NCBI RefSeq assembly: GCF_013376175.1
Contig: NZ_JABXXR010000013.1
Location: 1 to 42,411 of the forward strand
DNA from: Ameyamaea chiangmaiensis
GTDB lineage: Bacteria; Pseudomonadota; Alphaproteobacteria; Acetobacterales; Acetobacteraceae
DNA length: 42,411 nt
Reading direction: 5' to 3'
Below, piece after piece: positions 33,440 through 42,309 of this stretch (position 1 is the stretch's first letter; each line of letters starts with the position of its first letter). Below the pieces are notes generated by a model that did no database searches, had not been told where the DNA came from, and was given only the letters and a program-made list of their open reading frames with translations. The translations under genes were made by a program, and so were the position numbers.

Positions 33440-33542
33440 TGGTTGCCACCAGACAGCGTCGGTCGAGGTGAGGCACGGTAAGTGGAGATTATAAAATACC
33501 CCTCTCTGATCGCCAGACATCATGTCTCACCTGGTCGGGCGA
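33244..33542. other. Remnant region between IS debris and the MocR gene; no gene supported
   Basis: This is 299 bases with an open frame (33283-33471) lacking a start codon. Its translation (E-I-L-R-E-H-L-G-L-P-V-P-D-N-R-W...) looks protein-like but matches nothing I recognise. It may be the tail of a gene disrupted around the IS. The end holds an imperfect repeat, CTCTGATCGCC (33504-33514) and GGGCGATCAGAGG (33537-33549), a perfect 10-bp inverted pair CTGATCGCC/GGCGATCAG that could act as a weak terminator for the MocR gene. Confidence 0.35.
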
Positions 33543-33547
33543 TCAGA
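33506..33547 (-). terminator. Possible hairpin at the 3' end of the MocR-type gene
   Basis: CTCTGATCGCC (33504-33514) pairs with GGCGATCAGAG (33538-33548), giving an 11-bp stem with a loop of about 23 bases. It overlaps the stop of the minus-strand MocR gene. Read on the minus strand it is followed by a short mixed stretch (GGGGTATTTTATAATC) with a T-rich part, so it could terminate transcription. The long loop makes this uncertain. Confidence 0.4.
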
Positions 33548-34946
33548 GGATTCCATCCCGGCTATCGCTGAGGCCGCCGCGCACCACATCGGCAATGATG
33601 GTCAGGGCACGGGACAATTCGCTACGGCTGTGCGTCGCGCCCAGACACACGCGCAGCCCCGTATCGGCGTCGCCGGACACCACCGATGCGTCCGGCGGCG
33701 TGATCTCGACACCGGCGCGCAGCAGGCGCCCCGTGACACGTTCGGCGTCCAGCGCGCCCATCGGCATCCACGCATGGGGCGAATGGTCCGCCCCGCATGG
33801 TGCGATCAGGTCGCCTAGAGTGGCGCGCGCCAACGCCCAGCGCGCGGCGGCCTCGGACTGGACGGACTGGGCGATGGCGTCGATCCGGCCATCGGCGACC
33901 CACTCGTTGAACACAAGGGCGCCCAGCGCAGGCGGGCAATAGCCCAGCGCCCGCACGCCGCGCAGGAGGCGTTCATGTGGGACGGTCGGCGGAACAGTCA
34001 GGAACGCAAGGCGAAAACCGGCGCACACGCCCTTGGACAGGCTGGCGAGATAGAGGGTGCGCTCGGGCGCGTATGACGCGATCTGACGCGGCCGGCCGGA
34101 ATAGGCGTAATACGCGTCATCTTCCAGAATCAGCAGGTCCTGCGCGCGGGCGACGTCGGCGATGGCCTGTCGACGCCGGTCGGACATCGTGCGCGTGGTC
34201 GGGTTGTGCAGGGTCGGCAGGGTAAACAGAAGGCGGCTGCCGGTCTCCACCGCCGCCCGCGCCACGGCTTCGGGCAGGATACCTTCCTCATCCATTGGCA
34301 GGCCGTGAAGGGTGAGGCCGAAATGCTCGGCGGCCGCGCGCGCACCATAAAAGGTGGAAGACTCGCACAGGATGGTACTGCCCGGCGCGCAGAGCGATGA
34401 AAACACCAAGGCGATCCCGTGCTGGCCGCCATTGCACTGGATCAGGGCGTCGGGGTCGACGTCCAGGCCATACTGCGCCGCAAGCCAGCGGGCCCCGGCG
34501 GCGCGAACCTGCGGCAGGCCCGCGCCGGGTATGTAGTGAACCGCCGGTTCCAGCGCGTCGCGTGCCATCAGCGTCGCCAGCGCGGTCCTGAGATCGTCCA
34601 TCAGCGGCACCGGTGGCGGCGTGTTGCGGCGCAGGTCGATGGGCGCCTGGAGCGCGGACTCCGCACCGTCATGGCGCACAGGTGTCGGTATGTCCGGGGC
34701 GGAGGACAGGCGGCCGCGCACGAACGAGCCCCGGCCGACGTGGGCGGACAAAAGCCCCCGGCGCTCGGCCTCGGCATAGGCGCGCGTTACGCTGCCAACA
34801 CTAACGCCCAGACGGAACGCAAGATCGCGTTGTGGCGGCAGGCGGCTGCCCGGCGGCAGTTCGCCCGTCCGGATATCGCGGGCCATTGCGACGACCAGTC
34901 GCTCATAGAGCGGCTGGCGGCCGGACTCCAGTTCGGGCTGCCACAT
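33543..34946 (-). CDS. MocR/PdxR-family regulator (GntR DNA-binding plus aminotransferase domain)
   Basis: This 467-aa protein has an N-terminal GntR winged helix (about residues 12-78: L-Y-E-R-L-V-V-A-M-A-R-D-I-R-T-G-E-L-P-P-G-S-R-L-P-P-style start, F-R-L-G-V-S-V-G-S-V-T-R-A-Y). A linker joins it to a class I aminotransferase-like PLP domain (about 105-460) with Q-C-N-G-G-Q-H-G-I-A, L-E-D-D-A-Y-Y-A-Y-S-G and the PLP Lys in S-L-S-K-G-V-C-A-G-F-R. MocR proteins use PLP or its amino acid adduct as effector. The gene is divergent from the UrcA/PhzF pair, which it probably controls. A dyad candidate lies about 20 nt upstream of its start. Confidence 0.94.
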   Translation of the reverse strand: MWQPELESGRQPLYERLVVAMARDIRTGELPPGSRLPPQRDLAFRLGVSVGSVTRAYAEAERRGLLSAHVGRGSFVRGRLSSAPDIPTPVRHDGAESALQAPIDLRRNTPPPVPLMDDLRTALATLMARDALEPAVHYIPGAGLPQVRAAGARWLAAQYGLDVDPDALIQCNGGQHGIALVFSSLCAPGSTILCESSTFYGARAAAEHFGLTLHGLPMDEEGILPEAVARAAVETGSRLLFTLPTLHNPTTRTMSDRRRQAIADVARAQDLLILEDDAYYAYSGRPRQIASYAPERTLYLASLSKGVCAGFRLAFLTVPPTVPHERLLRGVRALGYCPPALGALVFNEWVADGRIDAIAQSVQSEAAARWALARATLGDLIAPCGADHSPHAWMPMGALDAERVTGRLLRAGVEITPPDASVVSGDADTGLRVCLGATHSRSELSRALTIIADVVRGGLSDSRDGIL

Positions 34947-34966
34947 CGCGCACCTCTTCGCCTGTA

Positions 34967-35057
34967 ATTGAAATAGGACAATATAGAGATTGAACTCTTT
35001 TTCTGGTTTGTCAAATTAGAGCAATCGATTCGATTTGTTCAATTGTCCTATGACAAT
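34967..35057. promoter_or_regulatory. Paired operator candidate between MocR and UrcA genes
   Basis: ATTGTC-CTAT-GACAAT (35042-35057) is a perfect 6-bp dyad directly before the AAGGAGG of the UrcA gene. On the opposite strand, ATTGTC-CTAT-TTCAAT (34982 down to 34967) repeats the first 10 bases exactly, about 20 nt upstream of the MocR start. The two copies are 59 bases apart, facing each other. MocR dimers usually bind paired sites of this kind between divergent genes, so self-control and target control are likely. Confidence 0.6.
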
Positions 35058-35069
35058 AAGGAGGATGTT

Positions 35070-35504
35070 ATGGCGCACTGCATTGCGCAGAGCCTCTCTG
35101 CGCATATGCCGGTCAGGTCGCCCAGTCTGATCCGGTGCTGGGGCCCCGTCGCGGGCTTTGCCGGGGCAATCCTCGGGGGACTGATGGTGCTGATGGCGCT
35201 TCATGCGCCCGTTCCGGCACAGGAGACCGACAATCAGACAGACCAGGTCATGGTGTCCTATGCCCGTGACGACCTTGCCGATCCCGTGCGGGCGCGCCGA
35301 CTGCTGGGTCGCATGAACGCGGCGGCCCTGAGGGCCTGCGGCCTTGTGACCGGCGTGTCGATCCCGATGCGCGAGCGTATCGAGGCCTCCCGATGTCATC
35401 GTGATGCGCTTCAGGGCGCGGTGGCATCGGCGCACGCACCGCTTTTGACGGCCATGGCGGATGGTGAATCCCGTCCGACCGACGCGTTCGCGGGGGAGCC
35501 CTGA
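35070..35504 (+). CDS. UrcA-family protein
   Basis: This 144-aa small exported or membrane-anchored protein has a hydrophobic segment at about residues 29-47 (G-F-A-G-A-I-L-G-G-L-M-V-L-M-A-L) ending near P-A-Q-E. It is followed by the UrcA pattern V-M-V-S-Y-A-R-D-D-L-A-D-P-V-R-A-R-R-L-L...A-A-L-R-A-C-G and C-H-R-D-A-L-Q-G-A-V-A-S-A-H-A-P-L-L-T-A. Two Cys (in A-C-G and R-C-H) may form a disulfide. I chose the start after AAGGAGG at 35058-35064; an upstream in-frame TTG at 35043 is inside the operator. The molecular function of the family is unknown. Two bases separate it from the PhzF gene. Confidence 0.82.
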   Translation: MAHCIAQSLSAHMPVRSPSLIRCWGPVAGFAGAILGGLMVLMALHAPVPAQETDNQTDQVMVSYARDDLADPVRARRLLGRMNAAALRACGLVTGVSIPMRERIEASRCHRDALQGAVASAHAPLLTAMADGESRPTDAFAGEP

Positions 35505-35506
35505 GC

Positions 35507-36355
35507 ATGGAGCTTTCGTTCCGTCAGGTCGACGTGTTCGCCGCCGCGGCCTTTCAGGGTAATCCGCTTGCCGTCGTGCTTGGCGCCGACGACCTGACCG
35601 ACGCACAGATGGCGCGCATCGCGAACTGGACCAATCTCAGCGAAACGACCTTTCTGCTGCGCCCTCGTCATCCCGACGCCGACTATCGGGTGCGGATTTT
35701 CACGCCGGACAGCGAACTGCCGTTCGCCGGTCATCCGACCCTGGGAAGCGCCTTCGTCTGGGAGTCGGCGGGGGGCGTGCCGAGGGCAGACGCCATCGTG
35801 CAGGAATGCGGCGCGGGTCTTGTGCGCATACGTCGTGATGCTGATCGCCTGTCGTTCGCCGCACCGCCCCGGCTGCGTTCAGGTCCGGTTGATGCCCATG
35901 ACCTCGGACCGGTTCTCAGCGGCCTGCGTCTCGCCCGCACGGACGTTCTCGATGCGGAGTGGGCGGACAACGGTCCCGGTTGGATGGTTCTCCGCCTGAG
36001 CGGGCGGCAGGCGGTGCTTGGCATTCGTCCGGACTGGGGTGCGCTGAAGGGGCACAAGGTCGGCGTGGTCGGGGCGTGGGATCCCGTCCATGACGGGCCG
36101 GACGCGCAGTTCGAGGTGCGTGCCTTCATCGGGAGCGGGCAGGGTTATGAGGACCCGGTCACCGGCAGCCTGAACGCGGGCATCGCCCAGTGGCTGGTGG
36201 GTGATGGCATCGCGCCGCCCCGTTACGTGGCCAGCCAGGGTACGGCGCTCGGCCGCGCGGGACGTGTGTTTGTCGAGCGGGCGGACGACGCGCTCTGGAT
36301 CGGGGGAGCCGTGGTCACGCGCATTGCCGGTCGTCTGGTCGTCACGGACGACTGA
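35507..36355 (+). CDS. PhzF-family isomerase/epimerase
   Basis: This 282-aa member of the PhzF/diaminopimelate-epimerase fold has two mirrored halves. Motifs are Q-V-D-V-F-A-A-A-A-F-Q-G-N-P-L-A-V-V, the catalytic Glu in N-L-S-E-T-T-F, R-I-F-T-P-D-S-E-L-P-F-A-G-H-P-T-L-G-S and the second-half E-D-P-V-T-G-S-L-N-A-G-I-A-Q-W-L. No other phenazine genes are present, so phenazine synthesis is unlikely. Family members isomerise varied substrates. Control by the divergent MocR regulator hints at an amino-acid- or PLP-linked role. Confidence 0.93.
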   Translation: MELSFRQVDVFAAAAFQGNPLAVVLGADDLTDAQMARIANWTNLSETTFLLRPRHPDADYRVRIFTPDSELPFAGHPTLGSAFVWESAGGVPRADAIVQECGAGLVRIRRDADRLSFAAPPRLRSGPVDAHDLGPVLSGLRLARTDVLDAEWADNGPGWMVLRLSGRQAVLGIRPDWGALKGHKVGVVGAWDPVHDGPDAQFEVRAFIGSGQGYEDPVTGSLNAGIAQWLVGDGIAPPRYVASQGTALGRAGRVFVERADDALWIGGAVVTRIAGRLVVTDD

Positions 36356-36383
36356 GGGACCGGCCGGGGCATCACCGCGTCCG

Positions 36384-37145
36384 TCACAGCGACGCGGTAA
36401 TGCCGCCGTCGACATACAGGATGTGGCCGTTGACGAAGCTCGCCGCGTCCGAGGCCAGAAAGACCGCCGCACCCCCGAGCTCGGCCACGTTGCCCCAGCG
36501 CCCGGCGGGCGTACGGTTGGCGAGCCACGCGCTGAACGCTTCGTCCCGCACCAGCGCGTCGGTGAGTTCGGTCTTGAAATACCCCGGCGCCAGTCCGTTA
36601 ACCTGAATGTTGTGTTTGCCCCAGTCCGTCGCCATTCCCTTGGTCAGCATCTTCACCGCGCCTTTGCTGGCGGTGTAGGGGGCGATGTTGGGACGGGCCA
36701 GTTCGCTCTGCACGGAGCACACATTGATGATGCGCCCCGCCTTGCGAGCGATCATGTGACGGGCGACCGCCTGCGCGACCAGAAAGACGCTGTCCACATT
36801 GGTGGACATGATCGTCTTCCAGTCCGCGACGGGGAAATCCTCCAGCGGCGCGCGGCGCTGCAGCCCCGCATTGTTCACCAGAACCGCGATGGGGCCGACG
36901 TCGCGCTCGATGCCGTCCACCGCCGTGCGCACCGCATCCGGGTCGGTCACGTCGAAACGCGCCGTGTGCGTGGTGAACCCCTCGGCCGACAGGGTGTCTC
37001 GCGCCGTGCCGAGCGCGCCTTCGTCGCGCCCGTTGAGCACCAGTGTCGCCCCGGCTTCGCCCAGTGCCCGGGCCAGGGCCAGGCCGATCCCACGCGACGA
37101 ACCGGTGACGAGGGCGATCCGCCCCTTCAGACTGAACAGTTGCAT
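36384..37145 (-). CDS. gno: Gluconate 5-dehydrogenase-like short-chain dehydrogenase
   Basis: This 253-aa classical SDR has cofactor motif T-G-S-S-R-G-I-G, N-N-A-G, catalytic Ser in C-S-V-Q-S-E-L and Y-T-A-S-K-G. The segments A-G-L-Q-R-R-A-P-L-E-D-F, S-V-Q-S-E-L-A-R-P-x-I-A-P-Y-T and N-G-L-A-P-G-Y-F-x-T-E closely match what I recall of Gluconobacter gluconate 5-dehydrogenase, which reduces 5-keto-gluconate with NADPH in the cytoplasm. The gene ends 28 nt from the convergent PhzF gene. A porin gene lies upstream on the same strand, possibly for uptake of the sugar acid. Confidence 0.88.
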   Translation of the reverse strand: MQLFSLKGRIALVTGSSRGIGLALARALGEAGATLVLNGRDEGALGTARDTLSAEGFTTHTARFDVTDPDAVRTAVDGIERDVGPIAVLVNNAGLQRRAPLEDFPVADWKTIMSTNVDSVFLVAQAVARHMIARKAGRIINVCSVQSELARPNIAPYTASKGAVKMLTKGMATDWGKHNIQVNGLAPGYFKTELTDALVRDEAFSAWLANRTPAGRWGNVAELGGAAVFLASDAASFVNGHILYVDGGITASL

Positions 37146-37274
37146 GCTAACCCCTCCGCTGCAGGTCGCGTATCAAACGATGGCGCAGTCTGGCCCATGC
37201 GCGCCCCGACGCCGAGGCGGCGGGGGATCACGTATCTGTCAGCGCACCGGGAACGCGCAGCCCGGCGCCGCCCG

Positions 37275-38990
37275 TCAGAAACGGAAGACGACGTTGTTCT
37301 GGTAGTAGCTTCCGCTTGATCCGCCGGCACGAGTGAGGCTGTCGGACGTGAAGAAACGTGCCGCGTATTGTGTCCAGGTCAGATGACGGTTGAGCTGGAT
37401 CGACAGTGAAATCTGCGGCACCACGCCGACATAGCCGCCGCTGAAGGCGTGACGGAACACGTAACGACCCGATGGGCCATAGATCGGGTCGTTGGTGCTG
37501 TCACGCCACAGGAACGGCGCCTTGAATTGAACGGTCAGATTGTTGCGCGGGGTCAGGCGGATCACGGGCGACAGGGCGATCAGGTTCGAGGGCGAGATAT
37601 AGGTCGTGGTGTCGAGGTAGTTGGTCTGCGGGCTGTAGGGGGCGATGTAGGTGCCGACCGTGCCATTCGTGCGCCGTGCGTCGCCACCGGAATAGAGATC
37701 GGCCTGCACCCCCAGAAACGGATGGACGGGCGACGGCGTGTGGCGGTAGCCGATGATGGTGTTGATGGCATAGGCACTGACCGGGCGTGGCAGGTTGGTC
37801 CGGGCATAGTTGAACGTGCCGCCCTGCCACAGCGCGCCCACGGAAAATTCAAAGGACGGCGCGGAGCCGTACCACCGCATCCCGAAATTGTTGCGCGTGG
37901 TCGCGCCCGAGGCGGTGGCGGTCCGGGTGGCGATGGCGGCCGACGACCCGGTCAGCTTGTAGCCGATATAGAACATATCCAGAAACGAACGGACTTTTTC
38001 CAGACCCAGATGAAACTGGCCGGGCGCCAGGGTCGCGTTAACGCCGTACAGGCGCGTGGCGTAGTTTTCGGTGTCGTGAAACATGGCGGCGGGCGTGATG
38101 TTCGTCTGGACGAAATCGTACGCGTCAAAGCGTATGCGGTGTCCGACGGAGTAGAGGCGGAACCCGTTCCACGACAGCGGCACGTTGGGCGTTTCGCGAT
38201 TGTAGAGAATGTAGGACGGCGCATCGAGAAACTGTTGTCGCCCGAAGATGAAGCCTGTCTGGGTACCGAGCACCGGCTGCCGCCATTCCACGAACGCCTG
38301 CTGCACGTCGAGCCGCGTCCGGTAGTTTGCGGTGTATCCATACCCGCCCCAGCCCCCGGCATCGGCGTTGATCAACTGGCCGAAGAAACGCAGATGCGGG
38401 CCGATATGCAGATCGGCGCCATACAGGTTGCGCACGCCGAAGCGGCCGGAGTCATTGGGCTTCTGGGTGCCGAGATTGGGTCGTTGTTCCCACCAGTTGC
38501 GCAGGCGCGTCTCGCCCGAAAAGCTCAACCACACCGAGCCGTCATTGTTCAGGGGGATGAATTTCAGCACGTCGAACGGGTCGTGGTCCGGTTTCCCGTT
38601 GCGCAGGCCGCTCCAGTCCTCCGCCCACGGTGCGACGGCATACAGCCCGATCGGGCCGAATCCCGCCGGCTCGCCGTTTCCGTAATTGAACACGCCCCAC
38701 GGACCGTGGGTGCTGAATCCCGGGGCGCCGGAGGTGCCCGGGATGCGGCGCGGCTGGCTGACGGGGCCGGCATGCGGATAGGTCTGGATGGACGGGAAGG
38801 TCGCCGCGCCGGCCCCGCGTGAGGGGGGCGAGTGCTGCACGCTGCGTACCTGTGCCGGGGTGGCCGTCTGAAGGGACGACACGGCGGATCGGGCGACGCC
38901 GGGGGCAAGGGCCACCATGGCCAGCACCGACAGACCGCTGCGACGAAGAACGGGGCTGGAACGGCGAAGCCGCACGATGGTGTCTCCCAT
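37275..38990 (-). CDS. Alginate-export-family outer-membrane porin
   Basis: This 571-aa protein has an N-terminal signal sequence (about residues 17-36, L-S-V-L-A-M-V-A-L-A-P-G-V-A-R-S-A), then a Pro/Ser-rich stretch of about 60 residues. A beta-barrel with alternating aromatic strands follows, ending Q-N-N-V-V-F-R-F with the terminal Phe of outer-membrane barrels. The segments S-G-E-T-R-L-R-N-W-W-E-Q-R-P and F-F-G-Q-L-I-N-A-D fit the AlgE-like 'alginate export' family. Such proteins in acetic acid bacteria and sphingomonads probably pass anionic sugars; transport of alginate itself is not implied. It sits upstream of the gluconate dehydrogenase gene, with 129 nt between. Confidence 0.85.
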   Translation of the reverse strand: MGDTIVRLRRSSPVLRRSGLSVLAMVALAPGVARSAVSSLQTATPAQVRSVQHSPPSRGAGAATFPSIQTYPHAGPVSQPRRIPGTSGAPGFSTHGPWGVFNYGNGEPAGFGPIGLYAVAPWAEDWSGLRNGKPDHDPFDVLKFIPLNNDGSVWLSFSGETRLRNWWEQRPNLGTQKPNDSGRFGVRNLYGADLHIGPHLRFFGQLINADAGGWGGYGYTANYRTRLDVQQAFVEWRQPVLGTQTGFIFGRQQFLDAPSYILYNRETPNVPLSWNGFRLYSVGHRIRFDAYDFVQTNITPAAMFHDTENYATRLYGVNATLAPGQFHLGLEKVRSFLDMFYIGYKLTGSSAAIATRTATASGATTRNNFGMRWYGSAPSFEFSVGALWQGGTFNYARTNLPRPVSAYAINTIIGYRHTPSPVHPFLGVQADLYSGGDARRTNGTVGTYIAPYSPQTNYLDTTTYISPSNLIALSPVIRLTPRNNLTVQFKAPFLWRDSTNDPIYGPSGRYVFRHAFSGGYVGVVPQISLSIQLNRHLTWTQYAARFFTSDSLTRAGGSSGSYYQNNVVFRF

Positions 38991-39035
38991 GATGCGAGCA
39001 TCTAGGGAGAAACGGATTAATTACGCAACAGGATT

Positions 39036-39053
39036 TGTTTTATGAATAAAACA
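39036..39053. promoter_or_regulatory. 18-bp AT-rich palindrome between porin and lipoprotein genes
   Basis: TGTTTTAT-GA-ATAAAACA is an 8-bp perfect dyad with a 2-base centre, in a 70-nt AT-rich gap 46 nt upstream of the porin start (minus strand) and just after the lipoprotein stop. It may be an operator for the porin or part of a terminator for the lipoprotein transcript. The tiny loop favours a protein-binding site. Confidence 0.4.
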
Positions 39054-39060
39054 CGTATTT

Positions 39061-39639
39061 TTATAGTTGTTTAAAGCGGACCGCCGGTAGATGCGCGCGA
39101 TTGTAGGTCAGCTGCCCGGGTGAGAGCTGGAAACCGATGTCCATGCCGTAGCTGTCGGGGTCCTCGCGCGCGGCGTCGGGCAGATCGATGATCAGCACGC
39201 GCGACGTGACATCGGTCTCCGACAGCGCCGTCGTGAAGGTCACGGTCTGGCTGAAGATCTTCTTGTCGATGATCTTGCCGTTATGCGTGACGGCCACGAA
39301 GAACGGGATCTCGGCCGTACCGGTGTGATTGGCCGGTCCACGCGTGACGTGCATGCGGACCGTCATGCGGCTGCGGACGGAGCCCTTGCCGGTCGGGCCA
39401 TCCTCGCAATCGCCGGTGAGCCCGCTGAGCGAGGCATGGACCAGCAGGGTCCGCAGATCGGTGCTGGTGCCGCTGTAGTCGAAATAATCGGCGGCCTCGG
39501 AGGGAATATCGGAGCGGGGACAACCCGGAGCAAAGGCTGTCGCGTCGTCATTGCAGCCCCCCAGTCCGAGCAGGCTTGCCATGACGGCGGTGCCGAGGGC
39601 CGCGCGGTGCGCGAAGCGGGGAAAGGTCGGGGTCGTCAT
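39061..39639 (-). CDS. Small predicted lipoprotein of unknown function
   Basis: This 192-aa protein has a lipoprotein signal: basic N-terminus with R-F-A-H-R, hydrophobic A-L-G-T-A-V-M-A-S-L-L-G, lipobox L-G-G-C at about residue 29. Asp at +3 (C-N-D-D) does not by itself decide membrane sorting. The mature part has two further Cys (A-P-G-C-P-R and G-D-C-E-D) that may pair, and a beta-rich pattern (R-S-R-M-T-V-R-M-H-V, F-F-V-A-V-T-H-N-G-K-I-I-D-K-K). The latter resembles conserved alphaproteobacterial lipoproteins, but I cannot name it. It is upstream of the porin gene on the same strand. Confidence 0.75.
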   Translation of the reverse strand: MTTPTFPRFAHRAALGTAVMASLLGLGGCNDDATAFAPGCPRSDIPSEAADYFDYSGTSTDLRTLLVHASLSGLTGDCEDGPTGKGSVRSRMTVRMHVTRGPANHTGTAEIPFFVAVTHNGKIIDKKIFSQTVTFTTALSETDVTSRVLIIDLPDAAREDPDSYGMDIGFQLSPGQLTYNRAHLPAVRFKQL

Positions 39640-39845
39640 CGTAGGATTCGAAGGCTCCGAGAGGCTGGGACGGCGCCTTCCGGCGACCCGGTCGGGGCGT
39701 CGGAAACGGGCGCGCCGCGGAATATGGCTTGCGCGTCTGTCGTACTTTGCGTAGGGGCGGACCAGACCACAAGTATGGGTGGACAGGCCCCACGGCCGGA
39801 GACAACCTGCTTCCTATACCGCCCGTTGCATGTTTGGGGAACACC

Positions 39846-40844
39846 ATGCCCGACCAGATGACCACGACCGCCGATTCCGCGACGACCGACACCGCAGTGC
39901 GGTCCATGCGCGTCCTCCTGGCAGGGCCGCGCGGCTTCTGCGCCGGCGTCGACCGCGCCATCCGCGTGGTGGAGGAGGCGATCCGCCGGTACGGCGCGCC
40001 CGTCTATGTCCGTCACGAGATCGTGCATAACCGCACGGTGGTCGAGACGCTCGAGGAGCAGGGCGCTATCTTCGTCGAGGAACTCGACGAGGTGCCGGCC
40101 GACGGCCATGTCGTCTTTTCGGCCCATGGCGTTCCCAAGACCGTTCCCGCCGAGGCCGAGCGCCGAAACCTGCTTTATCTGGATGCGACGTGCCCTCTTG
40201 TGTCCAAGGTGCACCGCGAGGCCGAGCGGCATTATGCCGACGGTGGTCCGGACAGCCGTCATATCCTGATGATCGGCCATGCCGGCCATCCGGAGGTGGT
40301 GGGCACGATGGGACAGCTTCCCGCGGGCGCCGTCACGCTGATCAACGATGCGGACGAGGCCCGCTCCGTCCAGCCGGCCGACCCGTCCCGGCTGGCGTTC
40401 ATCACCCAGACCACGCTGTCCGTCGACGACACGGCGGAGATCGTCTCGATCCTGCGCGAGCGCTTCCCGCAGATCGAAGGGCCCAAGCGCGAGGATATCT
40501 GCTACGCGACGACCAACCGTCAGGAAGCGGTGAAGGCGATCGCGCCGGAGAGCGACCTTGTGATCGTCATCGGCTCGCCCAATTCATCGAACTCGCAGCG
40601 CTTGCGCGAGGTCGCCGAGCGTTCGGGCGCCAAGCGCGCGCTGCTGGTGCCGCGCCTGAACGCGCTGGACTGGGCGGTGCTGGAAGGTGTCGATACGCTG
40701 GGCATTACCGCCGGTGCGTCGGCGCCCGAGTCTTTGGTCCAGGAGATGGTGGTCGCGCTGTCCAAGCGTTTCGACCTTCAGATCGAGGAGCGGACGGTTA
40801 AGGAAGAGAACGTGACCTTCCGTCTGCCCGCCCCTTTGGGCTGA
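39846..40844 (+). CDS. ispH: 4-hydroxy-3-methylbut-2-enyl diphosphate reductase
   Basis: This 332-aa last enzyme of the MEP isoprenoid pathway reduces HMBPP to IPP and DMAPP with an iron-sulfur cluster. The three cluster Cys are in [20 protein letters not shown] and [10 protein letters not shown]. Other family motifs are F-S-A-H-G-V-P and [14 protein letters not shown] chose ATG 39846; the frame is open further upstream but homology starts near residue 20. Three nt separate it from thrB. Confidence 0.97.
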   Translation: MPDQMTTTADSATTDTAVRSMRVLLAGPRGFCAGVDRAIRVVEEAIRRYGAPVYVRHEIVHNRTVVETLEEQGAIFVEELDEVPADGHVVFSAHGVPKTVPAEAERRNLLYLDATCPLVSKVHREAERHYADGGPDSRHILMIGHAGHPEVVGTMGQLPAGAVTLINDADEARSVQPADPSRLAFITQTTLSVDDTAEIVSILRERFPQIEGPKREDICYATTNRQEAVKAIAPESDLVIVIGSPNSSNSQRLREVAERSGAKRALLVPRLNALDWAVLEGVDTLGITAGASAPESLVQEMVVALSKRFDLQIEERTVKEENVTFRLPAPLG

Positions 40845-40847
40845 GTC

Positions 40848-41813
40848 GTGGCGGTCTATACCGACGTCTCCGACGAGGCCCTGTCGGCGTTTCTTGAAGA
40901 GTATGAGATCGGCGGCCTTGTCGCATTTCGCGGCATCGCCGAAGGCGTCGAGAACAGTAATTTCGTTCTCCGCACCACGCAGGGCGACTTTATCCTGACC
41001 CTGTATGAAAAGCGCGTGAACCGCGACGATCTGCCGTGGTTCCTGGGCTTCATGCGTCATCTCTCGGCCCATGGCCTGTCCTGCCCGACTCCCGTCGTGG
41101 GGCGGAACGGCGAGGCACTGCGTGAACTCGCCGGGCGTCCGGCGGCCATTACGACGTTCCTGCCCGGTGTGTGGCCCCGTCGTGTGCATCTCTATCACTG
41201 TCGTGCACTGGGCGAGGCGATGGCACATCTGCATCGTGCCGGAGAGGCCTACGTGCCTGTGCGACGCAACGGACTCGGGGCCGAGTCGTGGGGGCCTCTG
41301 CTGGAGGCCTGCCGGGCGCAGGGTGACCGCGTGCACCCCGGTCTGGTGGCCGAAGTGTCGGCGGCACTCGATGGTGTGCTGCGGAACTGGCCGGCCGAGG
41401 GCGCGCTGCCGGTCGGGCATATCCATGCGGACCTGTTTCCCGACAACGTGTTCTTTCTCGACCGCGCCGTGTCGGGCGTGATCGACTTCTATTTCGCCTG
41501 CACCGACATGCTGGCCTATGACATTGCGATCTGCCTGAACGCCTGGTGTTTCGAGATGGACGGCTCTTTCAATGTCACGCGCGCGCGGCTTCTTGTGGCG
41601 GGGTATGAGTCGGTGCGTCCGCTGACGGCGGCGGAGCGCGCGAGCCTGCCGGTTCTGGCGCGTGGGGCGGCGCTGCGCTTTCTGCTGACCCGGCTGTATG
41701 ACTGGATCAACACGCCGCCGGACGCCATGGTGACGCGCAAGGATCCGCGCGACTACCTGCATCGGCTGCGCTTCCATCTGCAGGCCGATGGTCCGGGCGC
41801 CTATGGACTCTGA
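40848..41813 (+). CDS. thrB: Homoserine kinase, ThrB2-type
   Basis: This 321-aa APH/choline-kinase-fold homoserine kinase of the alphaproteobacterial type phosphorylates homoserine on the way to threonine. It starts at GTG ([12 protein letters not shown]). Motifs are [11 protein letters not shown], the catalytic loop [13 protein letters not shown] and the metal Asp in G-V-I-D-F-Y-F-A-C. The order ispH-thrB-rnhA is common in this bacterial group. It overlaps rnhA by 11 nt. Confidence 0.95.
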   Translation: MAVYTDVSDEALSAFLEEYEIGGLVAFRGIAEGVENSNFVLRTTQGDFILTLYEKRVNRDDLPWFLGFMRHLSAHGLSCPTPVVGRNGEALRELAGRPAAITTFLPGVWPRRVHLYHCRALGEAMAHLHRAGEAYVPVRRNGLGAESWGPLLEACRAQGDRVHPGLVAEVSAALDGVLRNWPAEGALPVGHIHADLFPDNVFFLDRAVSGVIDFYFACTDMLAYDIAICLNAWCFEMDGSFNVTRARLLVAGYESVRPLTAAERASLPVLARGAALRFLLTRLYDWINTPPDAMVTRKDPRDYLHRLRFHLQADGPGAYGL

Positions 41814-42294
41814 TCTCGAAGCGGCGCAGGTGGACGCTGGCGAAGGTGCGCGTCCCACGGTCGCGATCTGGACCGATGGCGGGTGCAAGCCCAACCCCGG
41901 ACCGGGCGGCTGGGGCGCGCTGCTGCGCTTTGGCGTGCATGAGCGCGAACTGAGCGGCTACGCGGCCGAGACCACGAACAACCGCATGGAACTGACGGCA
42001 GCGGCCGAGGCGCTGGAGGCTCTGACCCGTTCCTGCATCGTGACGCTTCACACCGACAGCGAATATGTGCGCAATGGCATTACGCGCTGGTCCACGGGGT
42101 GGGTAAGACGCAACTGGCGCAATGCGGCAGGGGATCCGGTCGCGAATATGGATCTTTGGCGTCGGCTTCTCGATGTCAGTAAGCGGCACGAGATCACATG
42201 GCTCTGGGTACGTGGCCATTCGGGTGACGAAAACAACGAACGCGTGGATCGTCTGGCCACCGCTGCGCGCAACGCCGGGGGTGACGCCGGATAG
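41803..42294 (+). CDS. rnhA: Ribonuclease HI
   Basis: This 163-aa enzyme cleaves RNA in RNA-DNA hybrids. The catalytic set is complete: Asp in [16 protein letters not shown], Glu in N-N-R-M-E-L-T-A, Asp in H-T-D-S-E-Y-V and Asp in N-E-R-V-D-R-L-A, with His in V-R-G-H-S-G. The start at 41803 lies inside the end of thrB; an in-frame upstream start at 41788 would add five residues. Last complete gene of the window. Confidence 0.96.
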   Translation: MDSDLEAAQVDAGEGARPTVAIWTDGGCKPNPGPGGWGALLRFGVHERELSGYAAETTNNRMELTAAAEALEALTRSCIVTLHTDSEYVRNGITRWSTGWVRRNWRNAAGDPVANMDLWRRLLDVSKRHEITWLWVRGHSGDENNERVDRLATAARNAGGDAG

Positions 42295-42309
42295 ATCGGG
42301 GAGGGTCGG

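Noticed and set aside
35507-36355. Phenazine biosynthesis
   Set aside because: Only a PhzF-family gene is present; no other phz genes nearby, and the family is functionally broad.
37449-38822. Plus-strand ORF (457 aa) opposite the porin
   Set aside because: The minus strand encodes a barrel protein with signal sequence and terminal Phe; the plus-strand product has no domain.
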